Source: Maribacter sp. BPC-D8 (GTDB taxonomy: Bacteria; Bacteroidota; Bacteroidia; Flavobacteriales; Flavobacteriaceae). Taken from it: DNA of 64,000 bases. The position numbers and the translations under genes are program-made. The notes under the pieces are model-generated. The model did not search any database. It was not told where the DNA came from and saw nothing but the letters and a program-made list of their open reading frames with translations. Location: assembly GCF_035207705.1 (NCBI RefSeq), contig NZ_CP128187.1, forward strand, positions 2,852,001 through 2,916,000, given 5' to 3'. Of this stretch, positions 63,289 to 64,000 are shown piece by piece. How positions within the stretch are numbered: position 1 is the stretch's first letter; every line of letters begins with the position of its first letter.

Positions 63289-64000
63289 TTACTCTTCTCT
63301 TAATGCGTCAATTGGTTTTATTCTAATAGCTCTATTCGCAGGTATCAATCCGATTAAAACACTCAGACTAACCATTAAAATAAAAGAACCTAAAAACTGT
63401 GGTATACTAATCATAAGATTATAAAAAGGCATATCACTATTTTCGCCTATCATATTATTCGCAATTGCCAGAAACCCTATTGCAATTGCAAAACCGACAA
63501 AGCCCGCAAATACCGTAATTACTATTGACTCTAGTACAATTTGTCTTTTTACCACTTTTGGTGTTGCGCCTAAAGCACGTCTAATACCTATTTCTTTAGT
63601 ACGTTCTTTTACCGTAATTAAAAGAATATTACTAATAGCGATTACACCTGCCAGTAAGGTCAAAATTCCGACGAAGAATGACACGCCTTGTAATACACCG
63701 GTAAATGCAGATACATTATTGAAGACTTCAGACATATCAAAGCTACCAATTGCGCGTTCGTCTATGGGGTTGATATCATACTTGTTTTTCAACAGGCGTT
63801 TTATCTGACTCTCAACCACAGGCACTTTAGTATCTGACTGAACCGAAATTGCCATCCATCCCATTTTATCTCCGGATCCAAAAGCTTTTTGAAATGTTGA
63901 AAATGGAATATACACTGAATTCTCACCGTCAATATTTATATTTTGGTTCGGCTTATATATCCCGACAATATTAAAAAACACTCCGTTAATACGAACATCT
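63289..64000 (-). CDS. MacB-like ABC transporter permease (5' end outside window)
   Basis: The 237 residues visible are the C-terminal part of a MacB-type permease. The frame stays open to base 64000; an apparent GTG start at 63981 is not real because VRING precedes it in frame. It holds the periplasmic domain end, then the last three membrane helices (LLAGVIAISNILLITVKERT, IVLESIVITVFAGFVGFAIA, FLGSFILMVSLSVLIGLIPA) and the RRALGATPK motif of the coupling loop. The ATP-binding domain may lie further upstream. It works with the adaptor and TolC genes. Confidence 0.9.
   Translation of the reverse strand, partial: DVRINGVFFNIVGIYKPNQNINIDGENSVYIPFSTFQKAFGSGDKMGWMAISVQSDTKVPVVESQIKRLLKNKYDINPIDERAIGSFDMSEVFNNVSAFTGVLQGVSFFVGILTLLAGVIAISNILLITVKERTKEIGIRRALGATPKVVKRQIVLESIVITVFAGFVGFAIAIGFLAIANNMIGENSDMPFYNLMISIPQFLGSFILMVSLSVLIGLIPANRAIRIKPIDALREE

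Noticed and set aside
63289..63981. Complete permease gene starting at GTG 63981
   Set aside because: The frame continues upstream with VRING, so the GTG is internal and the gene is cut by the window end.

Overview
The window comes from an AT-rich member of the Bacteroidota, most likely a flavobacterium. The evidence is the set of families present: type IX secretion (T9SS) proteins of the PorP/SprF, OmpA/PD40 and type-B sorting classes, a folate-kinase/deoxynucleoside-kinase fusion, LytTR and LytS-type two-component proteins, Bacteroidota-type mobilization proteins, and promoter-like TAnnTTTG boxes. I do not assign a genus.

Left flank (1-8013): ordinary chromosome. It holds the end of an AsmA-like gene, a YhhQ queuosine-precursor transporter, sppA, a folK-dNK fusion, a TrmH/SpoU methyltransferase, mutS, then tRNA-Gly(GCC) and tRNA-Leu(UAA).

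Mobile element (about 7997-39095, 31 kb): an integrative mobilizable element sits in the 3' end of tRNA-Leu. A 15-bp direct repeat (7997-8011 and 39081-39095) marks its ends. Paired TAGGGCAAC-like repeats, 12 bp apart, lie just inside both ends, and a tyrosine integrase lies beside the right end. It carries an excisionase-like HTH gene, an SF3-type helicase and a primase with an iteron-like cluster between them. A hairpin that may be oriT precedes a BfmA/BtgA-type protein, a MobB-like relaxase candidate and a VirD4/TraG coupling protein. No other type IV secretion genes are present, so it probably needs a helper.

Defence cargo: at the left end a minus-strand operon of six genes (19317 down to 8130) encodes a DUF4268/PD-(D/E)XK nuclease, HsdR, HsdS, a PrrC-like ABC-ATPase with an R-x3-E...H anticodon-nuclease triad, HsdM and a Dna2/Nam7-like SF1 helicase. 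This looks like a type I restriction system with a built-in suicide tRNase and two accessory enzymes, and is the best candidate for an unusual system. A second cargo zone (28922-35434) holds a DUF3883 nuclease-like protein with a deoxyribonucleotidase. Beyond it lies a 4-kb cassette flanked by a duplicated radC 3' end. The cassette contains a membrane zinc-ribbon protein, a truncated sacsin-like ATPase, a 36-residue-repeat protein translationally coupled to a DUF262/HNH GmrSD-like protein, and a TPR-like protein.

Right flank (39097-64000): chromosome again. It holds SanA-like and Nramp-related membrane proteins, a T9SS-type operon (OmpA/PD40, PorP/SprF, giant Calx-beta/type-B sorting protein with a G8 tract), fabD, a gamma-carbonic-anhydrase-like protein, a LytTR/LytS pair, a VWA lipoprotein and a second PorP/SprF protein. 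It continues with Nfu, dodecin, a DUF255 thioredoxin-domain protein, MscS, tsaB and a TolC/HlyD/MacB efflux operon cut by the window end.
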